From Sipunculus nudus (Eukaryota; Annelida; Sipuncula; Golfingiida; Sipunculidae): a DNA stretch of 64,000 nucleotides. Positions 61,401 through 64,000 of this stretch are shown here, piece after piece. How positions within the stretch are numbered: the stretch's first letter is position 1; the number at the start of each line of letters is the position of its first letter. The stretch spans positions 21,987,456 through 22,051,455 of the forward strand of contig CM049318.1 of the NCBI GenBank assembly GCA_026874595.1, read 5' to 3'. The notes under the pieces are model-generated. The model did no database searches, was not told where the DNA came from, and saw only the letters and a program-made list of their open reading frames with translations. The translations under genes were made by a program, and so were the position numbers.

Positions 61401-64000
61401 TCCCAAACCTTCCATCTTTCACATACAGCTCACCTACCAACAGGGGAAGAACCATAATTATTTTGAGGTCACAAGTTCAAATTCAAGGTCACAGAACCAA
61501 CTTCTTTGAAAAGCCTCAGGATGCATTTTAAGTCAAACCTTTCATCCCAATTCTTTTATCTTTCACATATAGCTCACCTACTAAGTGGGAGAAGAATCCT
61601 ATAGATGTTGAGGTCACAAGGTCAAAGGTCAGGGTCACAGAATCCACTTCTTTGAAAAGGTGGACACATTTCAAGCTAGACCTTTCATTCCAAACCTTTC
61701 AGCACTGATATCGCTTCTCTGCCAACAGGGGAAAAGACCTGTTGATTTTGAGGTCAAAGGTCAAGTTCACAGCACCCTCTTCTTGCGTGGAGTCATTTTC
61801 AGCAAACGTTTCAATCTATACTTTTTATCTGTCATATATGGCTTACCTACCAATAGGAGAAGAAGCCTATTGATGTTGAGTTCAAAAGGTCAAAGGTCAA
61901 GGTCACAATATTGTTCTAAATGCTTGTGAACATATTTCAAGTGAAACTGTTCAACCCAAACCTTCAGTCTTTCACATATGCCACATCTATGCATCACTGA
62001 TTTTGATTCAAACTTCATATTTATGGGTCTTTTGCATGAAGAAATAACTAATTGATTTTGAGGTCAGCTGGTCAGGAGGTTAAAGGTTGCAGGTCTAAGT
62101 TATTCACTCGTTGGTTGCCAAGTAATTACACCCGGCCAGATGTAAGTGGTTAGTAGTTACCCATCATTTAGAAAGAATCCAGTTGATATGTGGGCAAAAG
62201 GCCAAGGTCATAGGTCAGGGATGTTCACAATAACTTATTTTGTAGACCATCTCTATTTTTCTTGTTTTCTTGTATATATAACCATATGGCACTCACAACT
62301 GGTACATCTCACTATCCCCATAATTGTCAGTGACACTTGTGATATATGACTCCCTTTTGTATCAGCTCATGGAGTGATAAGGATATATCATTAGTGCATA
62401 ACAAAAACACTGTTGCTGGAATGCTTTGAGCAGGCATTAAGACTATGAGAGTTAAGTGTTAAGTTTAGCTACTGATTTATAGAATGATGGGAACATTTTG
62501 CAGTTTATATCATGGAATCATAGCAATAAACTTAGTTTTCTAGATATCTGAATATTATTATACAAATCGTCAGATATACCAGCAAGTGTTTGTTCTGATA
62601 ATATGTGGGTCTGTACCTGGATTTAGGATGGCTTTATTTGATTACAAGCATCTTAGGGATGCTTTCTGCATTTCTTTTCTTTTAGGTTCTGCAGTTTACC
62701 TACCCTGCTGACCCCATTGAATAGCAAGCTGATAATTAAAACAAATTGGACTTGCACTTTTTACATTTGTATGTTCATAAATCTGATATGAGAGCTCTCC
62801 AACCTGATCATGCCTTTTGAATTGTTTTGGACATTCATAACTGTTACATTCTTTGAAGCAATTGCTACAAGTTAAGTGTCTTATTGGAGGATGCGTGACT
62901 TGTCAGAAAACCATTATCTCTGCCAAGTAGCCATTTTAGAAATCCTTTTGCCAGGACAGTTTTTGTGATTTTTTTATGATGTTTGGTCCCTTTTAGAGGA
63001 TGTTTGTTGTTCAATTTCCGACCTGTCAGAAATCCAATATGGCCACCAGGACGCCATCTTTAAATTCCTTTAGAACATATTATCTCAAGAACTATTAAAG
63101 TGAATGCATTGGGATGTATATTAATGTAATCTTGCATTGGGTCAAAGATTTCTTAATAAATATGACCATCATTTATGAAAGCTCAGTACAGTTGGCTTGT
63201 ATTGAATAAAATTAATATGGAAGCACCCGTTTCACAATAATTCTTGCATGGATTTCCTTGATCTTTTGCTATATTTTGATCTTATATGTGGCCTGTGTGG
63301 TATTCCTTTTGAGACTGATAGGTATCGAGCAAGCTGTGGGATTAGTTCCTGATAGCTCAACAACCATACATTTTACCTCAGACCATCATTCACTATGTTT
63401 TAACCAGACATATATGATAAGAATTTATGGCAATGTAGAAAGTTTAAACAAAATTGGCATATAGGTTCTGCAACAATTTTACTAGAAGTTGTGAATTGCA
63501 GCCCATGATGTCGCAGGTCATGCTTGGCAGCTGAGCGTCATGACCCATGGGTCACTTGTTAATTCATCATTCAGTCATCACATATTCTATGGATTGCCAG
63601 GCATTTTCCTTTGACATCAGCGCATTTTTGTAGTTTGTAATGTTTTATTGTCAAACTAACATGGTTCATCCAGTCATCATGTATTTCATGGATTGCCAGT
63701 TTGGCTGATATTATGGTAACTACAATATTCATCCTTGACATGAGGGATAACGGACCATTAGCAGGTATCGCCAGGTCCTCAAGTTAACTGTGGTATCAGG
63801 GACAGGCCAAAGTATGAGCTAGAGCAGAAGTTTCTCAATCTGTTATATCTAAACTGCATTTATTTTGCATATTTTATTAGCAAATAATCTACTAACAAGT
63901 AACAATTTGGTAGGTTTCTGATGTTGTTTGTCTGTATTTGACCGGTGTTTCTTTTTGTCTTTCAGCTACTCTGTTGATGTTAACCTGGACAAGCAGAGAG
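52405..64000 (+). CDS. RPL27: 60S ribosomal protein L27 (eL27), partial at the 3' end
   Basis: eL27 is a component of the large ribosomal subunit. Coding exons seen: 52405-52485 ([20 protein letters not shown] then RKAIIVK, a KOW-type domain), 59300-59469 ([20 protein letters not shown] onward, through [14 protein letters not shown], to NHLMPTR), and 63966-64000 ([11 protein letters not shown], running off the window). Junction phases agree. The visible 95 or so residues align along their length with animal L27 (136 aa). The ATG sits 7 bases into its exon after a CAG acceptor, in the context TATCATGGGG. The missing C-terminal part (about 40 residues) lies to the right. Introns of 6.8 and 4.5 kb are long for a ribosomal-protein gene and are full of family A elements. 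Confidence 0.97.
52486..54947 (+). other. RPL27 intron after the first coding exon, left part
   Basis: Contains the 5S-derived fragment at 53263-53322. The rest shows only short ORFs and no recognised element. Confidence 0.55.
53263..53322 (+). pseudogene. 5S rRNA-derived fragment (pseudogene or 5S-derived SINE head)
   Basis: AGTTAAG, then CCCCGGTTAG, then TTTTTGGATGGGTGACCAC keep the order and spacing of the 5S rRNA internal promoter (A box, intermediate element, C box TGGATGGGTGACC). The 5' third and the 3' end are degraded (CAAAACAGGG in place of GGAACACCGGG). It sits in an RPL27 intron on the + strand. It could be a retroposed 5S pseudogene or the head of a SINE3-type element. Confidence 0.75.
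54948..55723 (+). mobile_element. Family A element, copy A5 (internally deleted), RPL27 intron
   Basis: The 5' end is AGCTGAGCTGACTATAAGTC and ATCTGAGCT, with a GTCCGGCCGGCCGTCC tract. It matches A2 up to GGGTCATTAG, then jumps to the A2 sequence that starts at 31880. The 3' end is decayed (AAGCTGGTTGTCGTGACCTA then TGGGTCCTTTGTT). Confidence 0.75.
55724..56136 (+). repeat. Left copy of a 410-bp direct duplication
   Basis: From TATATTCTGTATTCTCAACA to CACTCCATTTGTT, this is almost the same as 58063-58475. It is interrupted at its right end by family A copy A6. Confidence 0.85.
56137..58667 (+). mobile_element. Family A element, copy A6 (composite), RPL27 intron
   Basis: It has the 5' AGCTCAGCTGACT/AGTCATCTGAGCT hairpin and a CCGTCCGTCTGTCCGTCCG tract. 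The internal block TTAGATGTCCCCAAGATCTC is shared with A4. The right part includes the second copy of the 410-bp duplication. A typical 3' terminus (CAGCTGAGCGTTGTGACCCA, TAGGTCC, CTTGTT) ends at 58667. The true extent is uncertain because the terminus is duplicated at 58858. Confidence 0.65.
58063..58475 (+). repeat. Right copy of the 410-bp direct duplication
   Basis: Matches 55724-56136 through most of its length, including AAAATCATATGATTCTCTTA and GGCCAAGTCAAAATCTGT. At its right end it reads straight on as ATTGTTAATAAAATAAATGA, where the left copy has A6. Confidence 0.85.
58476..58860 (+). repeat. Two tandem copies of a 190-bp block ending in the family A 3' terminus
   Basis: AATAAAATAAATGAAATCAA through CAAAACCAGCATGTGCCTCA and ATAACAGCTGAGCG.YGTGACC occurs twice in a row (58476-58667 and 58668-58858). 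Each copy ends with CATAGGTCC and (C/A)TTGTT. Confidence 0.85.
58861..59299 (+). other. RPL27 intron, end part
   Basis: Plain intron sequence up to the TTTTCAACAG acceptor. Nothing else recognised. Confidence 0.6.
59470..61134 (+). other. RPL27 next intron, left part
   Basis: Contains a G15 run (59642-59656) and a GC-richer zone at about 60050-60900 with two octamer-like ATTTGCAT sites, CCAAT-like boxes (CCCATTGGC, GATTGGCTGAG) and short ORFs. No gene was recognised there. Confidence 0.5.
61135..63560 (+). mobile_element. Family A element, copy A7, RPL27 intron
   Basis: The 5' end is AGCTCAGCTGACTTTCAGTC and ATGCTGGGCT, with a CCGTCCGGCCGGCCATCCGG tract. It carries AGCAGGGCACAAATCGTAAC and then about five tandem units of 120-150 bp (61400-62000), each with AGGTCA direct repeats. 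The 3' end is GGCAGCTGAGCGTCA, the palindrome TGACCCATGGGTCA and CTTGTT. Confidence 0.8.
61400..62000 (+). repeat. Tandem units with AGGTCA half-sites inside A7
   Basis: Units start with (T)CTTTCACATA and an AGCTCACCTAC-like phrase. They pass through GGGGAAGA and TGAGGTCA, and end in GGTCACAG and a TTTCAAG(T/C) phrase. There are about five units with substitutions. Confidence 0.75.

Overview
The window is eukaryotic nuclear DNA from an animal, most likely a marine bivalve or another lophotrochozoan. The evidence is split genes with GT-AG introns, conserved metazoan proteins, AT-rich non-coding DNA with long (TA)n runs, and many dispersed repeats of a style common in mollusc genomes. The species cannot be named from sequence alone. 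All three recognisable genes are on the + strand and were rebuilt exon by exon. Every junction keeps reading phase.

Layout: (1) 631-5881, the last nine visible exons (248 codons plus stop) of an M13 zinc metallopeptidase of the neprilysin / endothelin-converting-enzyme type; its 5' part lies outside the window or was not found. (2) 5882-12530, intergenic, with two minisatellites, (TA)n, diverged dispersed repeats and two unexplained exon-like ORFs. (3) 12616-45153, a complete 21-exon SF3B1 gene (1337 codons plus stop), the HEAT-repeat core of the U2 snRNP SF3b complex. (4) 46126-51290, intergenic, with MITEs, two (TA)n arrays and relics of a larger repeat family. (5) 51291-64000, RPL27 (ribosomal protein eL27): a probable non-coding TOP exon, two complete coding exons and the start of the next, running off the right edge.

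The introns of SF3B1 and RPL27 hold most of the unusual material. Family A has seven copies, all in sense orientation. Family B has two copies in opposite orientations. Both have a 5' terminal hairpin whose left arm recurs inverted just upstream of a 3' terminal hairpin, plus internal tandem units. That is the architecture expected of non-autonomous Helitron2/Helentron rolling-circle elements. Family B units (about 330 bp, arranged as a 659-bp dimer) each carry a palindrome centred on GGCGCC that contains a CTCF-like core. One family A copy carries direct repeats of nuclear-receptor half-sites. Other findings are a 5S-rRNA-derived fragment, a foldback element, pogo/Tigger-like MITEs (one in the SF3B1 3'UTR), and a 12-copy xTPxG expansion in the regulatory N-terminus of SF3B1.

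Functionally, SF3B1 and RPL27 are unrelated housekeeping genes (splicing and translation), and the M13 peptidase is a secreted or membrane ectoenzyme. Nothing suggests that the three act as a unit.
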